This document shows positions 8,121 through 15,001 of a stretch of 33,290 bases of DNA, piece after piece. A program made the translations under genes and the position numbers. Within the stretch, counting starts at the first letter, position 1. Each line of letters opens with the position of its first letter. The notes beneath the pieces were generated by a model. That model was given only the letters and a program-made list of their open reading frames with translations. It had not been told where the DNA came from and searched no databases. Origin of the DNA: an uncultured Pelagibacteraceae bacterium (GTDB taxonomy: Bacteria; Pseudomonadota; Alphaproteobacteria; Pelagibacterales; Pelagibacteraceae); assembly GCA_902622805.1 (NCBI GenBank), contig CACNRG010000010.1:1-33290 (forward strand), written 5' to 3'.

Positions 8121-9218
8121 TTAATTTTTAACTTGCTTATTTCTTTCAACAAATTTCTCTACATTCTCTGTCAATACAGCTTTTTCAACTTGTTCGGGAT
8201 CTTTTATGTTTTCTAAAGTTCTAGTAATTGATCTTGCATCTTTTCCAAAATTATCAACAACCGTCATGGCCTCTTCAAGTTTTTTTCTTAATTTATAAAT
8301 ATTATCAAAATGGCTAGAAAATCTTGTGCTTATTGCTTTTAGATGATCATAAATCTCTGTAGCATTTTTAGATATTTTGATACTTTGAAATCCCATATGT
8401 AAAGATTGTAAATAAGCTGAAAGAGTATTGGGGCCGCAAATTACTATTTTATATTTCTTCATTAATTCTTGAGTTAACAACTCTTTAGTGCTTGGGTCTT
8501 GATATTCAGTTAATTCTTTGTAAAGACTTTCAGTAGGCGCATAAACTATTGCAAAATTTGAAGTTTTTGGTGGAACAATGTATTTTTCCATGACACTTTT
8601 TGCTTTGGCCTTAAATGCACTTGCTAATTTTGTTCTAGCATCAGCAACCGCTTTTTTATCATCTGCATCATACGCATCAGTGATAGCTTTGAATTTTTCT
8701 ACTGGAAAATGAGAATCTACTGGAACCAAGACATCTCCTTGGAGCTTGATTGCAAATTCTACGTTCTCGCTGGTATCTTCTTTCATTTTGACATTTGTCA
8801 TGAATTGAGACGCGGGTAACAAATCTTTAATTAAAGCATCCAAAGAATATTCAGCTAAAGTTCCATACTTTTTAACTCCCGCTAAAATTTTAGTAATGCC
8901 CTCTTGGCTTTGATTTAATAATTTTACTTGTTCGTTAAAATTCCCAACTTTCTCATCTACTTTGGTTAAGGCCTCAGTCATATCTTTTGTAACCCCAGTT
9001 GATAAAGAGTTAAATGAGGTAGACATTGAACTTAGTGATGTATTGATTGTAGAATTAAGGCTGTCTTTTAACCTCACTATTTCAGTATTTAAATTGGCTA
9101 ATTCCTCAACTTCTTTATTCTCATTTTCATCTTTAGGTTTTGATCTTAAATTTAAGTATAAAATACCTAAAGTTGCACCAAGCAATATAGTTAGAATTAT
9201 CAATAGAATCGTGTCCAT
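8121..9218 (-). CDS. rmuC: DNA recombination protein RmuC
   Basis: 365-aa protein with one N-terminal membrane helix (about residues 3-21), a coiled-coil region to about residue 105, and then the RmuC domain. The domain shows LPASQFMTNVKMKED, FAIKLQGDVLVPVDSHFPVE, AIVYAPTESLYKEL and CGPNTLSAYLQSLHMGF, all characteristic of the family. RmuC limits inversion at inverted repeats in E. coli and contains an endonuclease-like fold; the exact activity is not established. It is transcribed ahead of the PD-(D/E)XK nuclease and sbcB, making a three-gene DNA-end-processing block. The start ATG at 9218 is 51 bases after the hisG stop. Confidence 0.93.
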   Translation of the reverse strand: MDTILLIILTILLGATLGILYLNLRSKPKDENENKEVEELANLNTEIVRLKDSLNSTINTSLSSMSTSFNSLSTGVTKDMTEALTKVDEKVGNFNEQVKLLNQSQEGITKILAGVKKYGTLAEYSLDALIKDLLPASQFMTNVKMKEDTSENVEFAIKLQGDVLVPVDSHFPVEKFKAITDAYDADDKKAVADARTKLASAFKAKAKSVMEKYIVPPKTSNFAIVYAPTESLYKELTEYQDPSTKELLTQELMKKYKIVICGPNTLSAYLQSLHMGFQSIKISKNATEIYDHLKAISTRFSSHFDNIYKLRKKLEEAMTVVDNFGKDARSITRTLENIKDPEQVEKAVLTENVEKFVERNKQVKN

Positions 9219-9269
9219 TTATTCAAAGATATACGTGATTATTTAAATATCAATATTTATTAGAAAGAT

Positions 9270-9962
9270 CTAATTCTTAGAAAGAAATTTAATCAAACTT
9301 TTCAAAGCTTTTTTTTTAGCAGATGACCTGGAAACCATCATACAGGCTTCGGATTTTAATATTTCTCCATCTTTCAATATTCTTAAGTTATTAGCTTTTA
9401 ATGTTTCTCCAGTTGAAGTTATGTCTGTAATTAACTCACTAGACTTTGTGAAAGGATAAGCTTCTGTTGCACCCAAGCTGCTTACTAGCTTAAATTGAGT
9501 TACTCCTTTAGAGAACAAAAATTCTCTTGTTAAATTTGGATATTTTGTTGCCACTCTTAATCTTTTCTTTTTTTTATCTTTAAAATCAAATCCTATTTCT
9601 TCTAAATCAGCAATCGTTTGTACATCAATCCATTCATCCGGGATGGCAACAACTAATTTTGCTTTACCGAAATTATATTTTTTACTGACACTAATTTTAT
9701 TTTGAATATTAATTTCACTTTCTTTTAATAAATCAATTCCAGAAAATCCCAAATCTAAAGAACCCTCTCCTAATCTTTGAATAATTTCTCGTGCATGTAA
9801 ATAAATTATCTTAATATTCTTTTTACCTTTAATTGATGCAAGTAAATCCCTTTCTCCTCTTTCAGAAAAAAGTCTTAATTTCTTCTTTTTAAAAATATTT
9901 AAAACATCTTTTCTTAGTCTGCCTTTGCTGGGAATTCCAACATTTATTATATCGTTAATCAT
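9270..9962 (-). CDS. hisG: ATP phosphoribosyltransferase, short-form catalytic subunit
   Basis: First step of histidine synthesis: ATP plus PRPP to phosphoribosyl-ATP. At 230 aa it lacks the C-terminal ACT-like regulatory domain, so it is the short HisG(S) type that needs HisZ. Motifs include the N-terminal NVGIPSKGRL, LGEGSLDLGFSGIDLL, RVATKYPNLTREF (periplasmic-binding-protein fold hinge) and DITSTGETLKANNL, the PRPP-binding loop. Its ATG overlaps the hisZ stop as ATGA, so catalytic and regulatory subunits should be made together. It ends the histidine unit; rmuC follows 51 bases later on the same strand. Confidence 0.93.
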   Translation of the reverse strand: MINDIINVGIPSKGRLRKDVLNIFKKKKLRLFSERGERDLLASIKGKKNIKIIYLHAREIIQRLGEGSLDLGFSGIDLLKESEINIQNKISVSKKYNFGKAKLVVAIPDEWIDVQTIADLEEIGFDFKDKKKKRLRVATKYPNLTREFLFSKGVTQFKLVSSLGATEAYPFTKSSELITDITSTGETLKANNLRILKDGEILKSEACMMVSRSSAKKKALKSLIKFLSKN

Positions 9963-11005
9963 ATATTTATAGCAGCCCCAACTGCTGGAACTTCTTTTTT
10001 TGATCCAAGATCGGAGATTAAGTGATCATACCTTCCACCATTAATAACATTTTTATTTTTTAAATTTGATTTGATATCAATTCTAAAAACCATTCCTGTA
10101 TAATACTCAAGTTGTCTTCCAAATGAGGCGGAAAAAATAACATTTAATTTTGAAACTTTATTTTGAGATAACGGGAAATATCTTTGGTCTACAGCAAGAT
10201 TAATCTTATATTTCTTAAAAAATTTGTTTAATTCACTAGCTGCTTTATTTATTGGACATTTTATTCTTAAAAAATCTTTAATTATTTTTGAAACATTTTT
10301 ACCTTTATTTGTTCTTCTTGGGTCTTTAATTTTATGATCAAATCTTTTTAAAATTTCTTTTATTGATCTTCCTGCAACAACTTTAGATTGATCATCTTTC
10401 AACATCTTTAAGTAACGTCTTTTATCAACTTCAACAATAGTTGGATCAACATCAGAGTTGGTTTCCAGTCTTTTTAAAAGATCATTAAAATAATTTTCTC
10501 TCCAAAAGTGTCTTGATAATCTTAATTTCCATCTTTTTGGAATATCTAATTTTGAAATAAGAAGATTAAAAATTTCAATATTGCCAATTGTTAAAGTACC
10601 GGAAGTATATTTTAGATTTTGTAAAGATTTAATAGAGGTATTAATTATTTCTTTGTCATCATTTTTTTCATTTTTAGAACCAATAATCTCAAATCCAATT
10701 TGATTTCTAATAATAGAGTCTTTTTTATTTTGTGATTTTCTATAAGCCTGACCACTATAAAATATTTTTTCTTTGCCTTTTAGATTGTCCTCTAAATACC
10801 TTAGACACGATACAATCGTTAAATCTGGTCTTAAACATAATTCGCTGCCATTTTGATCAATAAATGAAAATATGAATTTCCTAAAGTTTTCACCTGATCT
10901 TTGAACAATGTGATTGGCTTCTATTACTGAAGGTAAATTGATAAACTTAAATCCTTTTGACTTTACTGATTTAAGGATATTTTCAGATAAGTTTTTTGAT
11001 TTCAT
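9959..11005 (-). CDS. hisZ: ATP phosphoribosyltransferase regulatory subunit (HisRS paralogue)
   Basis: 348-aa class II aminoacyl-tRNA-synthetase-like protein without the anticodon-binding domain. It shows ELCLRPDLTIVSCLRYL (class II motif 2 region, R-P-D-x-T), FYSGQAYRKSQ, a degenerate FEIIG strand, and C-terminal RQLEYYTGMVFRID plus NGGRYDHLISDLG, which resemble the histidine-binding motifs of HisRS. In families of this type HisZ binds the feedback inhibitor histidine and activates short HisG. It lies between hisS (its catalytic relative, 23-base overlap) and hisG (ATGA overlap), a layout that fits gene duplication of a HisRS ancestor followed by specialisation. Confidence 0.9.
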   Translation of the reverse strand: MKSKNLSENILKSVKSKGFKFINLPSVIEANHIVQRSGENFRKFIFSFIDQNGSELCLRPDLTIVSCLRYLEDNLKGKEKIFYSGQAYRKSQNKKDSIIRNQIGFEIIGSKNEKNDDKEIINTSIKSLQNLKYTSGTLTIGNIEIFNLLISKLDIPKRWKLRLSRHFWRENYFNDLLKRLETNSDVDPTIVEVDKRRYLKMLKDDQSKVVAGRSIKEILKRFDHKIKDPRRTNKGKNVSKIIKDFLRIKCPINKAASELNKFFKKYKINLAVDQRYFPLSQNKVSKLNVIFSASFGRQLEYYTGMVFRIDIKSNLKNKNVINGGRYDHLISDLGSKKEVPAVGAAINI

Positions 11006-12377
11006 TAACTAAATTTTCTTTTGAAATAGTTTGATTATTTTCACCCTTAACGCCTTTAAGGTTTTTAACTGTAACTGTGTTTTTATCAAATTCATTTTCA
11101 CCACAAATTATAGCAAGATCAAGTTTACGTTTATTTGCGTAAGTAAGTTGTTTTCCTAAATTTTTTTTTGTATCTAAAAATATCTCGGCATTGATATTGT
11201 TAGCTTTTAATTGCTCTAAAATTTCATAGTAATTTTTCAAATATTTTTCATCCATAACACAAACTAGAACTGGCTTTTGTTCATTAATTTTTATTTGTTC
11301 TAGTTGCATTAATGCAAACAATAATCGATCAACTCCAAATGATATTCCTGTACCTGGTATATCTACACCCTTGAATCTTGATATAAGTTTTGCATAAGCA
11401 CCTCCTGAGCAAATACTACCTATATCAATTACTTTTTTTTTATTATTTTTTACTTCGAAATTTATATTTGTCTCTACGATAAACCCATCATAATAAGCAA
11501 GGCCTCTTACGATTGTAAAATTTGTTTTAACTTGGTTTTTATATTTTCCAAATCCAAGTATTTGGAATACGTCTTCTATTTCTTTTATCCCCTCTTGAGA
11601 TAGTGGATTTTTTAAATTATCTTTTAATTTTTTAAGATCTTTTATTTTTAGAAAATCTAAAATTCTTTCCACTTGAACGTTATTTAAATCTGCGCCTTTT
11701 GTGATTGCACCCGAGCTATCTTTTCTCTCTTTTTTAAGTAAAGCCTCAACCCCTGATAAACCAAATCCAGGTTTATCTAATTTATCAATTGCTCTAATTA
11801 CTTTTGTTTGTTTTTCAGAAGAAATATTAAGCTCATCAATCAAACCTTGAACAATTTTTCTATTACTAACATTAATCGTAAACTGATCTTTTTTAAGACC
11901 ACATTCTAATAAAGTAGCTGAAATTAAGTTGCAAAGTTCAGCGTTTGATTGTGCGGGATTGGTATTGCCAATTATATCAAAGTCAGCTTGAAGAAATTCT
12001 CTATACCTTCCATTGCCAGGTTTTTCATTTCTAAAAACATTTTGAATAGCATATCTTTTGTAAATTGTTGGAAGTTCCTGATTATTCTGAGCTACAAACC
12101 TAGCGAGTGGACTAGATAAATCGTATCTTAAAGTAATATTTTTATCTCCATCCTGAAATGAAAAAATATCAGACATAGGATTAGCTTCATCTTCTGCTAG
12201 AAAAGATCCTATATTTTCACTTATCTCAAAAGATGGGGTTTCTAAAGGTTCGGCCCCAAATTTTATAAAATTTTTTTCAATCACTTGTAAAAGCTGTTTT
12301 TTTAAAACTAGCTTTTTTCCCCAACGATCTTCAAATCCAGATGGTAAGGATGGATTGAGTTTTTTTTCTTTGTTCAT
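10983..12377 (-). CDS. hisS: Histidyl-tRNA synthetase
   Basis: Charges tRNA-His with histidine. Visible are LPSGFEDRWG near the N-terminus, ITLRYDLSSPLARFVA (motif 2 start), FRNEKPGNGRYREFLQADFD (motif 2), GLAYYDGFIVET (histidine loop), and GTGISFGVDRL (motif 3), followed by the C-terminal anticodon-binding domain. The form matches the alphaproteobacterial HisRS type associated with tRNA-His that lacks G-1. The start chosen is ATG at 12377 (MNKEKKLNPS). A longer reading from a TTG at 12425 would translate the tRNA-His gene itself and is rejected. The start codon is only four bases past the CCA end of tRNA-His (12382), so there is no room for an ordinary ribosome-binding site outside the tRNA. 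Confidence 0.94.
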   Translation of the reverse strand: MNKEKKLNPSLPSGFEDRWGKKLVLKKQLLQVIEKNFIKFGAEPLETPSFEISENIGSFLAEDEANPMSDIFSFQDGDKNITLRYDLSSPLARFVAQNNQELPTIYKRYAIQNVFRNEKPGNGRYREFLQADFDIIGNTNPAQSNAELCNLISATLLECGLKKDQFTINVSNRKIVQGLIDELNISSEKQTKVIRAIDKLDKPGFGLSGVEALLKKERKDSSGAITKGADLNNVQVERILDFLKIKDLKKLKDNLKNPLSQEGIKEIEDVFQILGFGKYKNQVKTNFTIVRGLAYYDGFIVETNINFEVKNNKKKVIDIGSICSGGAYAKLISRFKGVDIPGTGISFGVDRLLFALMQLEQIKINEQKPVLVCVMDEKYLKNYYEILEQLKANNINAEIFLDTKKNLGKQLTYANKRKLDLAIICGENEFDKNTVTVKNLKGVKGENNQTISKENLVNEIKKLI

Positions 12378-12381
12378 TTTT

Positions 12382-12455
12382 TGGTACCTTGGGTAGGTTA
12401 CGCTCCTACGACTTCGGATCCACAAACCGACGTGATGCTATTTCACCACCAAGGC
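12382..12455 (-). tRNA. tRNA-His (GTG)
   Basis: 74 bases including an encoded CCA. Acceptor stem GCCTTGG pairs with CCAAGGT (one G-T at 1-72), D stem GTGA/TCAC, anticodon loop TTGTGGA (anticodon GTG) on a TCGGT/TCCGA stem with a T-T mismatch at 31-39, and T stem GTAGG/CCTAC. Discriminator base is A73 and the base before G1 is T, so no G-1 is encoded; this matches the altered His identity known in many alphaproteobacteria. The D loop AATAGCA lacks the G18-G19 pair and the T loop AGCGTAA lacks the T-T-C core. The stems are sound, so I take it as functional. It is first in the unit tRNA-His, hisS, hisZ, hisG. Confidence 0.88.
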
Positions 12456-12494
12456 ATATCCCTTTATGTTTATCTTATTTTGAATGGATTTAAA

Positions 12495-12505
12495 ATTATA
12501 TTATA
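12495..12505 (-). promoter_or_regulatory. Candidate -10 element for tRNA-His / hisS
   Basis: Two overlapping perfect TATAAT hexamers lie on the minus strand at 12505-12500 and 12500-12495, about 40 to 45 bases before the tRNA 5' end. No good -35 hexamer is seen at normal spacing, so this may be a weak promoter or simply A+T-rich sequence after the upstream hairpin. Confidence 0.3.
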
Positions 12506-12515
12506 AAAGTTAATT

Positions 12516-12551
12516 GCTAGCTTTAGCCAGCGTGGAAATGATTATGCACAC
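12516..12551 (-). promoter_or_regulatory. Candidate histidine attenuator: two alternative hairpins
   Basis: Read on the minus strand, GTGTG (12551-12547) can pair with CACGC (12534-12530), with His codons of the small upstream ORF in the loop and stem. GCTGGC (12531-12526) can pair with GCTAGC (12521-12516) around a TAAA loop that contains the ORF's stop codon; an A+T-rich stretch with a T4 run follows. The two stems share bases 12530-12531, so they cannot form fully together. This is the geometry expected for ribosome-controlled attenuation ahead of tRNA-His-hisS-hisZ-hisG, but the second stem is short and its T tract is not immediate, so terminator activity is inferred only. Confidence 0.35.
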
Positions 12552-12624
12552 CTCTATTAGTTCCTCGAAGAGTAGATCTTTGAGTACATATAGTTATTTT
12601 TATTATGCTTTTATTTTTAATCAT
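12523..12624 (-). CDS. Possible histidine leader peptide, 33 aa
   Basis: Short ORF, ATG at 12624-12622, TAA at 12525-12523. It encodes a basic peptide (many Lys/Arg and Thr) that ends GVHNHFHAG: three His codons (12546-12544, 12540-12538, 12534-12532) within the last seven residues. It lies after the cspA terminator and upstream of tRNA-His and hisS on the same strand, and its final codons overlap the two candidate alternative hairpins. No strong Shine-Dalgarno sequence is seen (AAAAGAACC precedes the start). The 3' half is clearly less A+T-rich than flanking non-coding DNA, which suggests constraint. It could be a hisL-type leader, a small protein, or chance; only comparison between relatives can tell. 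Confidence 0.35.
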   Translation of the reverse strand: MIKNKSIIKITICTQRSTLRGTNRGVHNHFHAG

Positions 12625-12662
12625 GGCGGTTCTTTTAGACAAAAAAAATATTTAATCAACCC

Positions 12663-12710
12663 TTAAAAATTAAAAAGGATGTTCATCTAATTTAATAGAT
12701 GAAACACCCT
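12663..12710 (-). terminator. Rho-independent terminator after cspA
   Basis: On the minus strand AGGGTG-T-TTCATCTA pairs with TAGATGAA-CATCCT around a TTAAAT loop: 14 pairs with one bulged base and one G-T. TTTTTAATTTTTAA follows directly. It starts 19 bases after the cspA stop and separates cspA from the histidine unit. The 8-bp inner arm is a perfect inverted repeat (12682-12689 with 12696-12703). Confidence 0.8.
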
Positions 12711-12728
12711 CTAAAATTTTTAAATTAT

Positions 12729-12941
12729 TTAGTCTATTTTTTTTAGATTTACTGCAGAAGGACCTTTAGGGCCATCTTCTAAAGAAAATTCAAGCTTATC
12801 ACCTTCATTTAAATATCTCATTCCAGCTGCTTTTACAGCTGAAGCATGCACAAACGCATCTTTTTCTTTGTCATCTCTTTCGATAAAACCGTAGCCTTTT
12901 TTACCGTTAAACCATTTTACTTTGCCTTGTAATGTACTCAT
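12729..12941 (-). CDS. cspA: Cold-shock-domain protein
   Basis: 70-aa single cold-shock domain that binds single-stranded nucleic acid and melts RNA secondary structure. The start [16 protein letters not shown] includes RNP1 (KGYGFIE), DAFVHAS is RNP2, and [16 protein letters not shown] closes the barrel. Length and motifs are standard. The gene is preceded by tRNA-Phe on the same strand with 79 bases between, and is followed by a strong terminator. An AAGGA lies about 13 bases before the ATG. Confidence 0.95.
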   Translation of the reverse strand: MSTLQGKVKWFNGKKGYGFIERDDKEKDAFVHASAVKAAGMRYLNEGDKLEFSLEDGPKGPSAVNLKKID

Positions 12942-13020
12942 CTTATTTTTTTGTCCTTTTTATTAATTTTTAATGGTCTAAAGTTAATTTCTTTTTTAAA
13001 TATTTCAAGTTGAAAAGTGG

Positions 13021-13095
13021 TGGTGGCTGAGGAAGGATTCGCACCTCCGACACAAGCCTTTTCAGGGCTCTGCTCTACTCCTGAGCTACTCAGCC
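13021..13095 (-). tRNA. tRNA-Phe (GAA)
   Basis: 75 bases including encoded CCA. Acceptor GGCTGAG/CTCAGCC is perfect, D stem GCTC/GAGC, anticodon stem GAGCC/GGCTT with loop CTGAAAA (anticodon GAA), T stem GGAGG/CCTTC, A73. The T loop reads TGCGAAT, with G where U55 is almost universal. The 5' end is six bases after the infA stop, so it is probably cut from an infA transcript. Confidence 0.95.
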
Positions 13096-13101
13096 TTAAG
13101 A

Positions 13102-13317
13102 TTATCCTCTAAAGATTATTCTACCTTTAGTAAGATCGTAAGGTGTCATCTCTACTGTCACGTTATCGCCTTGTAGAACTCTAATTCTATTTTTTCTGAG
13201 TTTACCTGCAGTGTGAGCTGTAACAGTGTGACCATTTTCTAATTGAACTCTAAACATTGCATTAGGCAACAAGTCAGTTACTTTACCTTTAAATTCAAGT
13301 AGATCTTGTTTTGACAA
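13102..13317 (-). CDS. infA: Translation initiation factor IF-1
   Basis: 71-aa OB-fold protein that occupies the A site during initiation. It reads as a typical IF-1 throughout, with [38 protein letters not shown] and [13 protein letters not shown]. The start codon is TTG at 13317: the frame is closed upstream by a TAG with no ATG before it, and AGGAGA lies about eight bases ahead, so initiation at TTG is well supported. hisD ends two bases upstream. murA-DUF2948-hisD-infA is a familiar alphaproteobacterial gene order. Confidence 0.96.
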   Translation of the reverse strand: MSKQDLLEFKGKVTDLLPNAMFRVQLENGHTVTAHTAGKLRKNRIRVLQGDNVTVEMTPYDLTKGRIIFRG

Positions 13318-13319
13318 AT

Positions 13320-14606
13320 TTATTTTCTCCTAATTCTTTTTTTTATAGAGTTAGCATGTCCCACTAACCCTTCATAATTTGCAAGAGTTATAACCGATGG
13401 TCCAAGACTTTCAATACCCTTTTTTGATAATTTAACATAAGAGATTCTTTTATAAAATTCATTCACGCTTATTCCTGAAGAGTATTTTGCAGATCCATTA
13501 GTTGGTAATATATGATTTGATCCAATATTATAATCTGTCATTGCCATTACTGCATATTTGCCTAAACAAATTGAACCAGCGTTATAAATTTTAGGAACAA
13601 GAGATTTATAATTCTTAATGTTTAATTCTAAATGTTCTGGTGCAATTCTATTTACAGTTTCAATAATTTTTTTATCTGAAGCAATATACATTAAAATTCC
13701 ATGACTCATTAAACTTTTTCTTGCAATGTATTTTCTTGGAATTTCTTTAAGTTGTTTAAATATTTCTAATTTAACTTTAGATATCAAATTTTTATTTTTA
13801 GATATTAAAATACATTGTGCTAAAGGATCATGTTCTGCCTGACCAATTAAATCGCTAGCAACCCAAACAGGATCTGAGTATTTATCGCAAACAATAGTTA
13901 CTTCAGATGGTCCCGCTATCATTCCCTCAATTCCAACTTCTCCAAAAACTTCTTTTTTAGCTGCAGCAACATAAATATTTCCTGGTCCGACAATTTTATT
14001 TACTGGTCTGATTTTTTTAGTTCCGTAAGCAGCAGCCGCAATAGCTGAAGGTCCTCCAATTGAATAAATTTCTTTAATTTTACATTTCTTAGCAGCATAT
14101 AAAACTGCTGGATTTTGTTTTCCCTTAAAACCTGGATTTATCATTATTATTCTTTTTACTCCTGCAACAATTGCAGGAATAGCATTCATCAAAACACTTG
14201 AAGGATAAGAGGCCGTAGAACCAGGCACATATATTGCTACAGAATTAATTGGTAAATATTTATATTCAAGTTTATTTTTAAATTTGTCTAAGTATGAAAT
14301 ATTTTTAAATTTCTGAAATGAATGAAATTTAAAAATACGATCATATGCAATATCAATTGCTTGTTTTACTTTTTTGTCTAAACTTTTAATTGATTTAGAA
14401 ATTTGTTTTGTGGTTGGAGCTATAATTGAATTTTTATTAAATTTTTTTTCATATTTTAATAAAGCCTTATCTCCATTTTTTTTTACATCTTTAATAATAT
14501 TAGTCACCGATATTGAACTAGACTGAACTTTGGTTTTTCTAACAAGTAAAAACTTATTTAATTCACGAGTAAAATTTCTATTATTACTATTTAATATTTT
14601 AACCAT
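13320..14606 (-). CDS. hisD: Histidinol dehydrogenase
   Basis: Zinc enzyme that oxidises histidinol to histidine in two NAD-linked steps, the end of histidine synthesis. The 428-aa length is standard. Family motifs are [49 protein letters not shown] (zinc ligands Gln and His), RIAPEHLEL (catalytic Glu-His) and the SNHILPT loop with another zinc ligand. Its start overlaps the DUF2948 stop as TAATG and its stop lies two bases before infA. It is separate from the tRNA-His/hisS/hisZ/hisG unit about 0.9 kb further on, although on the same strand. Confidence 0.96.
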   Translation of the reverse strand: MVKILNSNNRNFTRELNKFLLVRKTKVQSSSISVTNIIKDVKKNGDKALLKYEKKFNKNSIIAPTTKQISKSIKSLDKKVKQAIDIAYDRIFKFHSFQKFKNISYLDKFKNKLEYKYLPINSVAIYVPGSTASYPSSVLMNAIPAIVAGVKRIIMINPGFKGKQNPAVLYAAKKCKIKEIYSIGGPSAIAAAAYGTKKIRPVNKIVGPGNIYVAAAKKEVFGEVGIEGMIAGPSEVTIVCDKYSDPVWVASDLIGQAEHDPLAQCILISKNKNLISKVKLEIFKQLKEIPRKYIARKSLMSHGILMYIASDKKIIETVNRIAPEHLELNIKNYKSLVPKIYNAGSICLGKYAVMAMTDYNIGSNHILPTNGSAKYSSGISVNEFYKRISYVKLSKKGIESLGPSVITLANYEGLVGHANSIKKRIRRK

Positions 14607-15001
14607 TATTTAATTTCATTTTGATCTTCCAGTCTTACTTCAATCGTTTCTGACTTCAATGAAATATGACCATTATTATTGAATATTAGATTTATCTCAT
14701 AATCATTTTTGTTTTTTAGGTAATCAATACCAATTAATTGGATTGTCAAATCCTTATTTTTTTGATCAATATTTTTTGACTTTACTTGATCAATAAAGTC
14801 AAATTTGCAAATACTATTAATCTTTTTATCTTCTCGACCAACCTCTAATTTCGTTCTTACAATTGAAAGTAAAAATATTTTATTAGCTTGTAAGAATTTC
14901 ATATCTGAAATCTTAACTTTTGCACCCGCACAACAAGCTGATATCATCTGAAGGCCCTCATTATCTGTTGCAATAATTTTTGCTAAATATTTTTTATCCA
15001 T
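14606..15001 (-). CDS. DUF2948 family protein
   Basis: 131-aa protein of unknown function. The call rests on its place between murA and hisD, where alphaproteobacteria carry a DUF2948 gene, and on the family-like pattern: an N-terminal acidic segment ending in a helix (GLQMISACCAGAKVKISDM), then alternating strands and a C-terminal strand rich in acidic residues. No catalytic motif, signal peptide or membrane helix is seen. The start overlaps the murA stop and the stop overlaps the hisD start, both as TAATG, so its expression is tied to both. Confidence 0.75.
   Translation of the reverse strand: MDKKYLAKIIATDNEGLQMISACCAGAKVKISDMKFLQANKIFLLSIVRTKLEVGREDKKINSICKFDFIDQVKSKNIDQKNKDLTIQLIGIDYLKNKNDYEINLIFNNNGHISLKSETIEVRLEDQNEIK

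Noticed and set aside
8084-8152. Upstream TTG start for the PD-(D/E)XK nuclease
   Set aside because: Would overlap rmuC by 32 bases and add hydrophobic residues unlike the family; the ATG at 8083 is better.
9259-9274. 6-bp hairpin ATTAGA/TCTAAT at the hisG stop as a terminator
   Set aside because: Short, A+T-rich and without a T run; could occur by chance in this composition.
12378-12425. N-terminal extension of hisS from a TTG at 12425
   Set aside because: The extra codons lie inside the tRNA-His gene (anticodon to acceptor arm) and show no HisRS similarity; the ATG at 12377 gives the normal N-terminus.
12538-12666. Plus-strand ORF of 42 codons, rich in Ser and Tyr/Phe, opposite the His-rich leader ORF
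   Set aside because: There is no plus-strand gene downstream for it to serve and it runs toward the cspA terminator hairpin; probably a shadow of constraint on the other strand. A small protein is not fully excluded.
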